Shown in pieces: positions 46,030-55,105 of a stretch of DNA of 64,000 nt. Made by a program: the position numbers and the translations under genes. Source of the DNA: JAJFUG01 sp964473155 (GTDB taxonomy: Bacteria; Gemmatimonadota; Glassbacteria; GWA2-58-10); the NCBI GenBank assembly GCA_964473155.1, contig CAYYNT010000007.1:1-64000 (forward strand), read 5' to 3'. The notes below the pieces were generated by a model. The model was given only the letters and a program-made list of their open reading frames with translations. It was not told where the DNA came from and ran no database searches. Each line of letters starts with the position of its first letter. Position 1 is the stretch's first letter.

Positions 46030-46058
46030 AGATCAGGGACCTTGCGGTTGCCTGATCT
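46030..46058 (+). repeat. Hairpin unit 1 of the small RNA
   Basis: AGATCAGG (46030-46037)/CCTGATCT (46051-46058); inner GACC (46038-46041)/GGTT (46046-46049); bulged G50; loop TTGC. Confidence 0.8.
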
Positions 46059-46070
46059 GTGAAGATAGAG

Positions 46071-46104
46071 AAGCCAGGGGCCGAAAGGTTGCCTGGCTTT
46101 TTTT
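46071..46104 (+). terminator. Hairpin unit 2 and T-run (intrinsic terminator)
   Basis: AAGCCAGG (46071-46078)/CCTGGCTT (46092-46099); inner GGCC (46079-46082)/GGTT (46087-46090); bulged G at 46091; loop GAAA; T-run to 46104. The T-run overlaps the stop of the convergent NYN gene. Confidence 0.85.
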
Positions 46105-46606
46105 ATTTCATTTCAATTTGTGGAGCGATGGCATCAAGAAGGACACACTCGTCAGAAATTTCTTTAAGTTCACGTGATAGCGAGTGTGCGAATGCAACAA
46201 CCTTTGTAACAGGACCTTTATTCTTAACAAACTTAACAGCGGTTGCTAAATCCCTATCTCCTGTCACAAGAATACCTTCGTCATAACCACCATTTAAACC
46301 GAACGCTAAATAAAATATAGCCAGGGATACATCAACGCCCTTTTCTTTTTGATATTTAAGAGGAAAAATATGGGTATCAAACTTAAAGTCTTCTTTGAGT
46401 TTAGCATAAAAGGCAGTCTGTTCTTGTATGGGTGGTTCCTTCGATGATGCAAAATAATAAGTTCGAATTAAATCATTTGACCCTTTAAGTATAGTCACAA
46501 GCTTTTGATAATCAATACGATAGTCCGGTCTACCAATTTTTACCCCGTACTCGTGCATAGAATGGAAGACGTTAGATCCATCAATGAAGATCATCACTCT
46601 GCGCAT
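46103..46606 (-). CDS. NYN-domain (LabA/DUF88) putative ribonuclease
   Basis: 167 aa. PIN-like NYN fold with the acidic set Asp9 (FIDGSNVF), Asp92 (KGVDVSLA), Asp117 and Asp119 (VTGDRDLA); these would bind metal for RNA cleavage. AAAGGCAGG precedes the ATG. The gene is clearly poorer in GC than its neighbours, with AT-rich codons (AAA, TTT, ATA), which suggests acquisition from another source. It is convergent with the small RNA and overlaps its terminator. LabA-like proteins have diverse roles; substrate unknown. Confidence 0.88.
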   Translation of the reverse strand: MRRVMIFIDGSNVFHSMHEYGVKIGRPDYRIDYQKLVTILKGSNDLIRTYYFASSKEPPIQEQTAFYAKLKEDFKFDTHIFPLKYQKEKGVDVSLAIFYLAFGLNGGYDEGILVTGDRDLATAVKFVKNKGPVTKVVAFAHSLSRELKEISDECVLLDAIAPQIEMK

Positions 46607-46670
46607 TGACCTGCCTTTCTACTCATATCGGTTAATGATAAAAATAAGTCAATGAACACATGCTTATTTA

Positions 46671-46694
46671 TTCATAACCGTTTCAATTTGTCAA
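46671..46694 (-). promoter_or_regulatory. Candidate promoter of the NYN gene
   Basis: On the minus strand TTGACA (46694-46689) is followed 18 nt later by TAAATA. The -35 is perfect, the -10 weak. It lies in the 151-bp gap between the beta-propeller gene and the NYN gene. Confidence 0.35.
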
Positions 46695-46757
46695 TCTGTT
46701 ATTTGGCTTTATCGAGTTTCTTGGTAGAATATCTCTCGGACTTCGCTCACATGTAGC

Positions 46758-49034
46758 TTATGGTATTTTTATCGTCCGGCTGAAAGTGGCCGTGTTGTGG
46801 AACTCATCCAGCACCTGGACCGCCACGGTGTGCTCACCGGGGGCCAGGTTCCTGAAATCCACCCGGAAGTTTTCTTTCGGTGTGTCCGCTATCCCGTCCT
46901 CGGGCGGCGCATTGCGCCAGCGTTCGCCATCCAGTGAAACCTGAGCCTGAGCAATCCTGCCCACCGCGTCCGCGGCCTCGAACAGAAGGACAGCGGCGCG
47001 TTCCTCACCGCGGTTGAAGCTGGCCCTGCCGATAACCGGCGGGGTGTTGTCCACCAGGAAGCGCTCGCTTTCGCGCTCGGCCAAGGCTGGCCGCGCTCCG
47101 GTGTTGCCGGCCGAGTCGGAGGCGACTACTTTCAGCACGTACCAGCCATCCGCCATGCTTTCCGTGCTCCAGGTCAGGGCGTTGTCAGTCAGACCGAGAG
47201 CCAGTGGCTTCCAGGCGGATTCCTCCACTCCGCGGAAATATACGTTGTAACTCAACTCGTCGCCGTTGGCGTCGCTGGCGTTCCAGCCTGCCATCCGCAT
47301 GCCGCGGGCGTATTCTTTCTTGCCTGAGAACGGGTTCTGTGTGGAGCCTGAATTTTTTTTCGGATTCACGAGCTGCTCTGCCTCGTCCGGCATATCCAGG
47401 ATCATCGGCTCGGAGGATGAGGAATTCTGTCCGCCTTTGCGGATGAAGACGCCCTGCGGCAGGAACTTGATCCGGCTGATCAGGGGCGGACGGTTGCGGC
47501 GAAGGTAGGAGACGCTGACTTCCTGCACCGAGGGGCTCACGCCCTCGTTCCGGCTGGAAAGGACCGCTTCCCACTGGAAGTACATCCGGGCTGGCGATTC
47601 TATTCGTGCGCCGGAGCCGGGAATGTACGGCGCGGACCATGCGCTCCAGGTGGTGTCCGGGCGGGCGGTGTTGCCGCTCCGGGTGCGGAAATGCACCTGC
47701 GTTCCCTCGGGAGAGCCGCCCTTCCAGCTGATAGCGCCCCACTCAGCGGTCAGCCCGGCGTTGTAAATCTGGCTCTGGAACGTGCCGCTCGAACGGTAGC
47801 GGCTTGGGACCTCCATTATCTTGCCCATGTTGCTTGCGCCGATAAATATCCGTTCCGTCGATATGTCCTGAATGAACACAGTGGCCTGGTTATCCGGGAA
47901 AGTGCAGAGCAGGGCCTGGTCGCCCAGACGGTCCACGCTGCAAAGGACCGGTTTGTCCTTGGTGGAAACGAACAGGGCGCGCCCGCGCCGGTCCAGCCCG
48001 ATTGCCAGCACGGATTCACCGGCGCCCTGCCAGATACGGGTTGGGAAACGGTCTGTATCGAAAAAATAAATCTCGCTTGACGCGCTCTCGCCCATCTGCA
48101 GGGCCGGGACCTGTATTATGAACTGGCCGCTTTTGTCCTGTTCCTGGCCCGAATCACCCTCTTTAGGCTCGGAGGACTGACCTGTCTGGCCGCTTCGCCC
48201 ATCCTGGGGCGGAAGGAGCGGGCTGGGCAGTTCTCCGGGGGACTGCATCGTGAAAGCGGCTACATACAGATTGTTTTCGCGGTCAACGAGTATGGAGCGG
48301 ATATCTTTCATCTGGCTGTCGTACAGGATCGAGACCTCGCCGGAGGGGGCCACCTGATAGATAAGACCCTTGCCGCTGCTTCCGGCCAGAAGGTTGCCGC
48401 TGCGGTCGAGGGCCAGGGAAATGATATGCTGATCGCCGGATTTCAGCACCGAGCGCCCTTTTCCAATGCCGCTGATCCGGTAGACCGCGCCCGAGGGCCC
48501 TGTGGCGGCGAACAGGCTGCCATCCGGAGCACACAGCAGCGCCCAGATGTATTTTTCCTGAGGATCGAACCACTGTTCGACCCGTGCGCCATCGTCTGTA
48601 AGGCGGTATATCCGGCCGTCCGGGGAGGTCGCCGCGAACACCTGCCCCTGTTTGTCGATCGCCAGGGCGGAAACCTCCGGCTCATCGAAACGCTTCACCA
48701 GAGTGGTGTCTCCGTTCGCTTCCAGGCGCAGCAGCTTTCCGTCGTGTCCGGTTCCGGCCCAGACCCGTCCGCGGCTGTCCGCCGCGAGACTCCAGATTAT
48801 CGGTTCGCCGGGAGCGGCCAGGACCTTGAGGTCGGGTGAAAGGGCCAGGGATTCGTTTTCCAGGATCGAGACGCCCTCGGCGCGGCCTTTAATGAAGTCG
48901 GAGCGCGAGTTATCCGTCCAGAACGAGGGACCATCGGCCTTTACTACGGATACCCCCAGTAGAATTAACAATAATAAGGTTTTAATTCCGCGTCCCGGCA
49001 CAAGAACCTCCAAAATCTCGCTTATATATCGCAC
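46758..49034 (-). CDS. Secreted beta-propeller protein with Ig-like C-terminus
   Basis: 758 aa. An N-terminal helix (LLLLILLGVSVVKA) is a signal peptide. Residues 75-400 contain six or so propeller blades (IIWSLAADSRGRVWAGTG, VSALAIDKQGQVFAATS, IISLALDRSGNLLAGSS), broken by a Pro/Ser/Gln-rich insert near 265-300. The C-terminal half has Ig/FN3-like beta domains (YVLKVVASDSAGNTG, FRVDFRNLAPGEHTVAVQV). The first part resembles the periplasmic sensor blades of hybrid two-component proteins, but no kinase follows. It starts 12 bp after the S55 gene and is probably co-transcribed. Confidence 0.82.
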   Translation of the reverse strand: MRYISEILEVLVPGRGIKTLLLLILLGVSVVKADGPSFWTDNSRSDFIKGRAEGVSILENESLALSPDLKVLAAPGEPIIWSLAADSRGRVWAGTGHDGKLLRLEANGDTTLVKRFDEPEVSALAIDKQGQVFAATSPDGRIYRLTDDGARVEQWFDPQEKYIWALLCAPDGSLFAATGPSGAVYRISGIGKGRSVLKSGDQHIISLALDRSGNLLAGSSGKGLIYQVAPSGEVSILYDSQMKDIRSILVDRENNLYVAAFTMQSPGELPSPLLPPQDGRSGQTGQSSEPKEGDSGQEQDKSGQFIIQVPALQMGESASSEIYFFDTDRFPTRIWQGAGESVLAIGLDRRGRALFVSTKDKPVLCSVDRLGDQALLCTFPDNQATVFIQDISTERIFIGASNMGKIMEVPSRYRSSGTFQSQIYNAGLTAEWGAISWKGGSPEGTQVHFRTRSGNTARPDTTWSAWSAPYIPGSGARIESPARMYFQWEAVLSSRNEGVSPSVQEVSVSYLRRNRPPLISRIKFLPQGVFIRKGGQNSSSSEPMILDMPDEAEQLVNPKKNSGSTQNPFSGKKEYARGMRMAGWNASDANGDELSYNVYFRGVEESAWKPLALGLTDNALTWSTESMADGWYVLKVVASDSAGNTGARPALAERESERFLVDNTPPVIGRASFNRGEERAAVLLFEAADAVGRIAQAQVSLDGERWRNAPPEDGIADTPKENFRVDFRNLAPGEHTVAVQVLDEFHNTATFSRTIKIP

Positions 49035-49046
49035 GCGCCGGAAGTT

Positions 49047-50888
49047 TCACCGGCTCAACTTGTAGTCCAACTGGAGAAGCCTGAATCCGCTGATTACGTA
49101 ACCGGCCGGGCGTTCGGCTTCCACCACCGGTACATCCGCCAGCGGGGTTATCGCGCCGCTGGTGTTGCCCGAGCGCAGCAGACTCCAGACCGAGAGCGGG
49201 AGGTCATCCAGTTCCCGGTTGTCCAACATCAGCCCGCGGTCCTGCCGGAATATTTTCACGTAAACATGGTCCTCGCGGCGGGAGGAGTTGAGCAGCTCGA
49301 CCAGATGCGCGAGGCTGGTGTAGCGGAAACGGCTGGGCGAAAGCTGAAATTCAGTGCGGGTGAGCATTTCACCAGAACCGACCAGAACGAACAGGCGGGT
49401 ATCCTCTTCCAGGCCGGGAATGGGAAGCCGGAAATTTTCCCGGCGCTTGGATCCGTTGAAGGGTTTGATCAGCACATCCAGGCCCAGAGTGTCACCGGCA
49501 TATACTGTCGTCCGGTCCAGGAAGACCTCGCTCACCATAGCCCTGGGAGAACCTTCCGCAACATCGAGTTGCAGGCTCACATTACGCACATCCGCGGGTC
49601 CGAACTGGTTGGCGTAGAGGTACTGAAGCGCCATCTGCACCGACTGGATGACCTCGATCGGGGCGGCCGGACCGGCCAGCATGTCCTCGATCTTCACCTC
49701 GGGAAGCCCGCCCAGCTCTATCCTGGCCTTCATGCAGTAAGTCCGCTCGGTTACAATGTCTCCCATGGAGGTCAGGGAGTTGAGCATCACCAGCGAGGCC
49801 AGGGTGGGGGTGAGACGCTTGTGGCGGACCAGCTCGAAGCTGAATTTTTCAGGCCCGCGCTCCTTGTCGTTTATCTCCAGGCTGAACGGCAGCATGTCGG
49901 GCTGCCCGCCCAGAATCCCCAGGACACCGCTCGCGTGATCCGTGCGGATCGTTCCCAGGAAACCGGTGGCGTTGGACAGCTTGAAAGAGCTGGACAGGTT
50001 GGGCATGACAGCGACAATGTCCGCTCCGGTCATCGGGAAATTCACCGGCCCAAATTGAAGGAAAGGATGGCCGAAAGCCAGGATTTTATTTCCCTCGCGC
50101 CAGGTCAGCGTGCCTGTGGCGGCCAGCGAAAGATCGCCGCGCACGAGCTGTGCGGTCACCGGCGCTCCGGCTTCCAGCCGGACAGGAGATTGTGCTCCGC
50201 CGGAAATCCCGGCAGCGGCGCCCCCCATCACCGGGATAAGTCCCAGGCGGCTGAAAGAGGGTCCAAAGCGTTCCATCACCTCAGGACGGCAACCGGAGAA
50301 AACAAGCGGCACGGCCAGGCGCTCCAGTTGCATTCCATCCCTGGCGGTCATTGGGCCTGTTCCCGGGGAGAGCGCTTCGTTCCCGGAAAGTGGATCGGCC
50401 GGGGCCTTGAAGGGATCATAGAGTTCGGACGCAGCGCCGGGAGGCAGCAAACCGCCAGATGGCGAACCCTCTGCCGGGGCCGAGCCGGTGGTGTCGACCG
50501 GTATTTCAAACATCTGCTGGATAGGAGTGATACCGGCGATCGGGTCTTTCGAGAAACTCCAGCCGTAGGCCAGCGCTCCGACCAGTTTACCGTCCACATA
50601 GACCGGGCTGCCGCTCATCCCGGCCACGACTCCTGTATGGCGAAGCCGGTCGCCCAGCAGCTCGGCGAGTATTATATCCTTGCGGGGAGCGAAATTATTC
50701 AGCGTCCCGATTATACGGACCTGGAATTCTTCGATACTATCTCCGGAAAACACGGTCCGGCCGTAGCCGGTCATCCCAGGCCGGACCTGGTCCAGCGGCA
50801 TCAGCTCGACCTGGGCCGGGAAGGCCTCGGATGAACTGATAAGTGCTGCTGAAAGGATCAATAGACGGAGAATTATTCGAGTATTCAT
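49047..50888 (-). CDS. SpoIVB-type peptidase S55 domain protein
   Basis: 613 aa from the ATG at 50888 (MNTRIILRLLILSAALISSS, a clear signal peptide); an ATG at 50915 adds nine polar residues. The S55 mark GMSGSPVYVDGKLVGAL (about 90-106) has Ser94 as likely nucleophile and KDPIAGITPIQ follows. A second conserved site, LAFGHPFLQFGP (His274), comes later. In SpoIVB the His motif precedes the Ser motif, so the order differs here. The C-terminal 300 residues are beta-rich. Role outside sporulation is unknown. Confidence 0.82.
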   Translation of the reverse strand: MNTRIILRLLILSAALISSSEAFPAQVELMPLDQVRPGMTGYGRTVFSGDSIEEFQVRIIGTLNNFAPRKDIILAELLGDRLRHTGVVAGMSGSPVYVDGKLVGALAYGWSFSKDPIAGITPIQQMFEIPVDTTGSAPAEGSPSGGLLPPGAASELYDPFKAPADPLSGNEALSPGTGPMTARDGMQLERLAVPLVFSGCRPEVMERFGPSFSRLGLIPVMGGAAAGISGGAQSPVRLEAGAPVTAQLVRGDLSLAATGTLTWREGNKILAFGHPFLQFGPVNFPMTGADIVAVMPNLSSSFKLSNATGFLGTIRTDHASGVLGILGGQPDMLPFSLEINDKERGPEKFSFELVRHKRLTPTLASLVMLNSLTSMGDIVTERTYCMKARIELGGLPEVKIEDMLAGPAAPIEVIQSVQMALQYLYANQFGPADVRNVSLQLDVAEGSPRAMVSEVFLDRTTVYAGDTLGLDVLIKPFNGSKRRENFRLPIPGLEEDTRLFVLVGSGEMLTRTEFQLSPSRFRYTSLAHLVELLNSSRREDHVYVKIFRQDRGLMLDNRELDDLPLSVWSLLRSGNTSGAITPLADVPVVEAERPAGYVISGFRLLQLDYKLSR

Positions 50889-50947
50889 ATTTCTGCCGTT
50901 TTTATATGGCTTCATGCGGTGACTTGAAGAACCGCTTAAGATAAAGC

Positions 50948-50976
50948 AATTTAAGGTTTGTATACAGGGTTGTCAA
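50948..50976 (-). promoter_or_regulatory. Candidate promoter of S55/propeller operon
   Basis: Minus strand: TTGACA (50976-50971), 17 nt, TAAATT (50953-50948), about 60 bp before the S55 start. Confidence 0.45.
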
Positions 50977-50991
50977 TCCAGCATAGAGGGT

Positions 50992-52914
50992 TCAGGCGGT
51001 TCGCCCGAAAATGCGCAGAATCCCCCAGAGTACAACAGTACAGACCAGGATGGAAACAAAGGGATGAATGAATCCCATGGCGGCGGGCAGATAGCCAAGA
51101 AGGGTTGTCACTACGCCGACAAGCAGAGCATATGGTAACTGGGTGCGCACGTGGTCCACATGGTCCGCTCCGCTGGCCATCGAGCTCATTATAGTGGTGT
51201 CGCTGATCGGGCTGCAATGGTCTCCGAATACGGCGCCGGACAGGACCGCTCCGACAGTGGCCACCATGGTCAGGTCCACCGTCTCGGGCGGCAGCCCGGC
51301 TTCTATCGGGAGGTGGTGCGCCAGCGGTATGACCAGAGGCATCAGTATCGCCATTGTGCCCCAGGATGTCCCGGTGGAGAAACTTATAGCCGCCCCGATG
51401 ATAAAAGTCAGCGACGGCAGAAGGCCGGGGCTGATAAAGCCTCGGGTTATGCCCAGAAGGTAGCTGGCTGTATCCAGGTCGGTGCAGATAATCTGTATTA
51501 CACGGGCCAGGGTCAGGATTATCATGGCGATGGTCAGGGATTTGAACCCGACGATGAACGAGTCGACGCACTCGCGCAGGGTCATTATCCGCTGGGCTAT
51601 CGACATGATAATGGCGACGAACGTTCCGGCGAATGCAGCCCACAACAGGACCTGGAATGGATCGGCCGCTCCTATGATATTGTAGAGTGTTTTTTCGCCG
51701 CCGCTCGCTTCCAGTTGTTCCACTCCGCTGAAATAAAGGCCGGCAAGAAGCACCGCGCTCATCACTCCGATCGGAACGATTGCGTTGTACCAGCGTGGCG
51801 GGGCGTCCGAGGAGTCCTGCAGCTTGGTCATCTCGTCATCAACCAGGGGCTGCGCCCGCGGCCCCAGCACCTCACCGGTCCTGAACGAACGGTTTTCGGC
51901 CCGCCACATCGGGCCGAAATCCCTACCGCTTATGGCTATCATCAGAACAAAAATAAGAGTCATGATAGAATAGAAGTTGAACGGCACCGCTTGCAGAAAC
52001 AACCAGTAGGCGTTTTCGTTCAAGCCCAGATCGGCTATGCTCGTGCCGAGCAGCCCCAGTTCGAACCCGATCCAGGTGGAGATAAGGGCTATGCAGGCCA
52101 CCGGGGCGGAGGTGCTGTCCACGATATAGGAGAGTTTTTCCCTCGAGATGCGGAGTTTGTCCGTGAAAGGCCGCATCGTGTTGCCGACCATCAGCGTGTT
52201 GGAATAATCATCGAAGAAAATCAGCAGCCCCAGCAGCCAGGTGCTGAACTGTCCCATGCGGCGGGAGACCGCCAGGCGCGAGAATTTTTCCACCAGCCCG
52301 GTGGCTCCGCCCGACCTGGCGATCAAGCCGACCATTCCGCCCAGGGTCATGCTGAATATGATGATTCTTACATGGTCTTTATCTGTCATCGCCTGTACAA
52401 AATAAGTATCGATCAGCCGGATCAGGCCGGTCCATGGATTAAGTCCTGACATCAGACTTGTCCCGACCCATATGCCAATGAACAGCGCCGGGAGGACCTG
52501 ACGGAAGATGAGGGCAAACAGTATTGCCACAAGGGGGGGAAGAAGGGTGAGAAAACCGGGATACACCCGCAGGCTCGATTCAATCCGGAGATCGCCGCGC
52601 AACGCAATAATCCGGTGGCGACCGCTCTCCGAAACAGTGAAAACTGCCTTTCCTGAGGAATCCGGCAGCGCCCTGGCCAGGACGGACTCACCGTTTTGAA
52701 GCTCTAAAGACCAGTCTTCCAGGCTTGCCGGGACCGTTGGAGGATAGTGCAAAGTAACTGTAATCGGAACACCGGCGAAAGCGACAGCCGGAGTCTCGAT
52801 CCGGTATGGCTGTATATAGCCGTTTCCGGCTTGTATCAGATTCGGAGAAAAAAGCCCGGTCGCTATAAGTGCGAAAAACAGCAGGGCTGCCCGGAATCGC
52901 TCATCGCAAGTCAT
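50992..52914 (-). CDS. NhaC-family Na+/H+ antiporter with N-terminal extracytoplasmic domain
   Basis: 640 aa. A signal peptide (about 1-29) and a beta-rich, Ig-like domain (about 30-118: VAFAGVPITVTLHYPP, KAVFTVSESGRHRII) precede a membrane part with about 11-12 helices of the NhaC type (FLTLLPPLVAILFALIF, GLLIFFDDYSNTLMVG, TSWGTMAILMPLVIPLAHHLP, VFGDHCSPISDTTIMSS). The transport core looks intact. NhaC proteins normally lack the extracytoplasmic domain. Start has GGAAAATGA ahead. Confidence 0.9.
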   Translation of the reverse strand: MTCDERFRAALLFFALIATGLFSPNLIQAGNGYIQPYRIETPAVAFAGVPITVTLHYPPTVPASLEDWSLELQNGESVLARALPDSSGKAVFTVSESGRHRIIALRGDLRIESSLRVYPGFLTLLPPLVAILFALIFRQVLPALFIGIWVGTSLMSGLNPWTGLIRLIDTYFVQAMTDKDHVRIIIFSMTLGGMVGLIARSGGATGLVEKFSRLAVSRRMGQFSTWLLGLLIFFDDYSNTLMVGNTMRPFTDKLRISREKLSYIVDSTSAPVACIALISTWIGFELGLLGTSIADLGLNENAYWLFLQAVPFNFYSIMTLIFVLMIAISGRDFGPMWRAENRSFRTGEVLGPRAQPLVDDEMTKLQDSSDAPPRWYNAIVPIGVMSAVLLAGLYFSGVEQLEASGGEKTLYNIIGAADPFQVLLWAAFAGTFVAIIMSIAQRIMTLRECVDSFIVGFKSLTIAMIILTLARVIQIICTDLDTASYLLGITRGFISPGLLPSLTFIIGAAISFSTGTSWGTMAILMPLVIPLAHHLPIEAGLPPETVDLTMVATVGAVLSGAVFGDHCSPISDTTIMSSMASGADHVDHVRTQLPYALLVGVVTTLLGYLPAAMGFIHPFVSILVCTVVLWGILRIFGRTA

Positions 52915-53105
52915 TCATTTTCCATATGAAGGGAATACTTTGCCGCCTGTAATATCCGGGTTGTAAAAAGAGAATAGAACATAGCCCATATCGATATCTT
53001 AGTCAATATTCAAAAATGCGCCTGAGGTATGTTTTTTGCACTTATAAATTAAATAATGGACTTACAGAGGAGAATCAGGCATAATATTATTAGAGGTCAG
53101 CCATT

Positions 53106-53624
53106 GTGATAAAGTATCATTCCGGGATGCCCGTTATTGTCATAATCTGTCTCCTGGCTGTAAGTTTTGGCTGCGAGCAGAGGGGAAGATCGCCGTTTTT
53201 TCAGGCTGACCGTCTTTCAGACGATCCGGAGTATCCGCGAGCCGCCCTTTCAATCCTGGCGGATGGAGAAAATGAATATGGCGACAGTTGCCGGATCGAG
53301 AGCAGCCGTGAAGACAGCCTGATATTTCTTGAGATAGTAGTCAGTCCGCTCTCTCCGGAGCGTATTAACGAAAGGTACGTGAAGATCACGCTGGATGTGT
53401 CGGTGGGTCTGCGAGATGTGGGGATTCTGGTTTCAGATACCTCGGGAATCGAGCTTCCGGGGCCGGGAAGGTATCCACTGTCAATCAGGATAGAGAATAC
53501 CGCCGCTCTGGAGTCCGGGGCCAACAGTGTCGGAGTCACCGCTTTGACCCGTTATTTGAATGCCTCGGGCGATCTTGCCTCTCCGTTGGGCCGGGAACTA
53601 AGGTACTGCAACCTTGAATGGTGA
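53106..53624 (+). CDS. Hypothetical lipoprotein
   Basis: 172 aa from a GTG at 53106 (AGAGG upstream); ATG at 53127 is an alternative. The signal ends VSFGC, Cys23 lipid site. The mature part is beta-rich with one internal repeat of the type V.I.V.VG... and one late Cys pair; no family recognised. It is 3 bp before the next gene, so the two are co-transcribed. Transcribed away from the NhaC-type gene; the 190-bp space between holds no clear feature besides being AT-rich. Confidence 0.7.
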   Translation: MIKYHSGMPVIVIICLLAVSFGCEQRGRSPFFQADRLSDDPEYPRAALSILADGENEYGDSCRIESSREDSLIFLEIVVSPLSPERINERYVKITLDVSVGLRDVGILVSDTSGIELPGPGRYPLSIRIENTAALESGANSVGVTALTRYLNASGDLASPLGRELRYCNLEW

Positions 53625-53627
53625 TAA

Positions 53628-55031
53628 ATGACTTTTTCGGATGACAATCTGGAGAAGGATAACCGTCAAACGCCGGGAGACATTCCTCCGCCGCCTGCAA
53701 ACGGCGGATCCGGTATTGATGAAGCGGGGGCCGCCCGGAATGCGCATGAGTATCACCCCGCTGGAGCTGAGGAAATAAGAGAAGATAACTCTTCGCAGTT
53801 CATTGATTTCGATGTATGGGTCGCCACGCTCGAGGCGAATTTCGGAATAAAATTCGAAAAAGTCCTGACCCGGGAGTTCGGGCCGGACTGGATTAACATG
53901 ATTAACTCCAGGATAGCGGATGGAGAGGATTTCCAGGCTGTAGTCCAGGATCTGAAACACAAGCTTGGCGGACCGGCCAGAATTGAGATAGATCCCAGCG
54001 ACATGGAGTCGGGGGGGATCACTTTCGAGGCCCTTGGGCGCGCCGAGGTTATTGGAGAACCTGGGCAGGGGAGCGGGCAAGGGTATGAAGGAGACGAGAA
54101 TGTCCCGCACCTGCTCCATGCGATACGCAAGGAACTCCCGGGTGATGACAAACTTATAATAGACGCCCAGCCCGAAAAGTTCCAGGAAGAAACCCTTCTC
54201 CTGTATAAAGACAAGGAAAGTGGGAAAAAATCCGCCGATGACGATTTGATACTGATGGACCGCCGCGATTTTTCACGTCTCAGCTATTACGCCAGCAAGG
54301 AAATGCACCGTCACGACGAGGACAAGATCAACGGGCAGCCCGGGAATAAAGGGGACTGGTGGAAACGCGCCCTGCCAGACAATCCATGGGCCAGAGTTTT
54401 TGTGCTGTTTGGAGTGCTGTTTATTGCCTGGGTCCTGTTTTGCATGACAAGCTACGTTTATTTTACCTCGACTTCTGATCGCATGCTGTCCCTGTACCCG
54501 CCGGACCTGGTTTTCCGGCCATCCTCAGCGTTGCATAATCAGGGTGTGCTGGCCAGGATCAATAAAGACAGCACCGAGACGCCACTGGCCTTTTTTTTCT
54601 ATCGCCCTGCTATCCGCCGTCTCGAGACAAACCTTCTTGTTTCGCAGGGACAGGCGCGCTTCGATCTTTCCGTGGCCCAGCCCGGGCTTCTGGTCATTCC
54701 CCCGGCACAGAACGGAGATTCGGTAGCGGTGGTTGCGCACTATAGTCAACGCTTACCGCAGGCTGTCCCCGCGCTTATGGGCATCCCGCTTTTCAGTCTT
54801 TATGAAAACGGATATTCTGTAATACAGGCGTTTGAAACACCGGCAAGTGCAATGTTGCCAGGACTTCTCCATCTGGAACTCCGTGGTTTGCAGAATGAGA
54901 AAGTGGGAGATGCCTACCTGGCCCGTAACCGCCTTAACATACGCTGGGAAAAGAAGGATGATCTCAGCGGAGCAGCCTTCAATCCCCTCATCAAAAGATT
55001 GGTGTTGCTTTTTACCCTCCTTGAAGCTTAG
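53628..55031 (+). CDS. Hypothetical single-pass membrane protein
   Basis: 467 aa. An acidic, disordered cytoplasmic-like N-terminus (about 1-240) rich in Asp, Glu, Gly and Pro is followed by a membrane helix (about 262-283, VFVLFGVLFIAWVLFCMTSYVYF) and a beta-rich domain of about 180 residues. No catalytic motif and no recognised family. ATG 4 bp after the lipoprotein stop. The order lipoprotein, membrane protein, outer-membrane barrel suggests an envelope-spanning set. Confidence 0.7.
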   Translation: MTFSDDNLEKDNRQTPGDIPPPPANGGSGIDEAGAARNAHEYHPAGAEEIREDNSSQFIDFDVWVATLEANFGIKFEKVLTREFGPDWINMINSRIADGEDFQAVVQDLKHKLGGPARIEIDPSDMESGGITFEALGRAEVIGEPGQGSGQGYEGDENVPHLLHAIRKELPGDDKLIIDAQPEKFQEETLLLYKDKESGKKSADDDLILMDRRDFSRLSYYASKEMHRHDEDKINGQPGNKGDWWKRALPDNPWARVFVLFGVLFIAWVLFCMTSYVYFTSTSDRMLSLYPPDLVFRPSSALHNQGVLARINKDSTETPLAFFFYRPAIRRLETNLLVSQGQARFDLSVAQPGLLVIPPAQNGDSVAVVAHYSQRLPQAVPALMGIPLFSLYENGYSVIQAFETPASAMLPGLLHLELRGLQNEKVGDAYLARNRLNIRWEKKDDLSGAAFNPLIKRLVLLFTLLEA

Positions 55032-55105
55032 TTTCAAACTGGTTCAGGTTTTCGGAATACCCTTCTCGAACGCTTATAACAGTGTAATCAAGGCCGGTTC
55101 GAAGC

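Larger units (their letters stand above)
46007..46104 (+). ncRNA. Probable small RNA of two matching hairpins with terminator
   Basis: Two 29-nt units, 46030-46058 and 46071-46099, share one architecture: 8-bp outer stem, one bulged G on the 3' side, 4-bp inner stem, 4-nt loop (TTGC and GAAA). Comparing the units, three outer pairs change on both sides (G-C to A-T, A-T to G-C, T-A to C-G), so base pairing, not sequence, is kept; the 3' segment GGTTGCCTG is identical. The second unit is followed by seven Ts (46098-46104) and serves as terminator. With the promoter at 45972-46000 the transcript would be about 100 nt. No open frame of note is inside. Family not recognised. Confidence 0.7.

Noticed and set aside
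46059..46286. Plus-strand open frame across the small RNA and the NYN gene
   Set aside because: It is antisense to a gene with full NYN motifs, starts in a hairpin, and its product lacks any domain.
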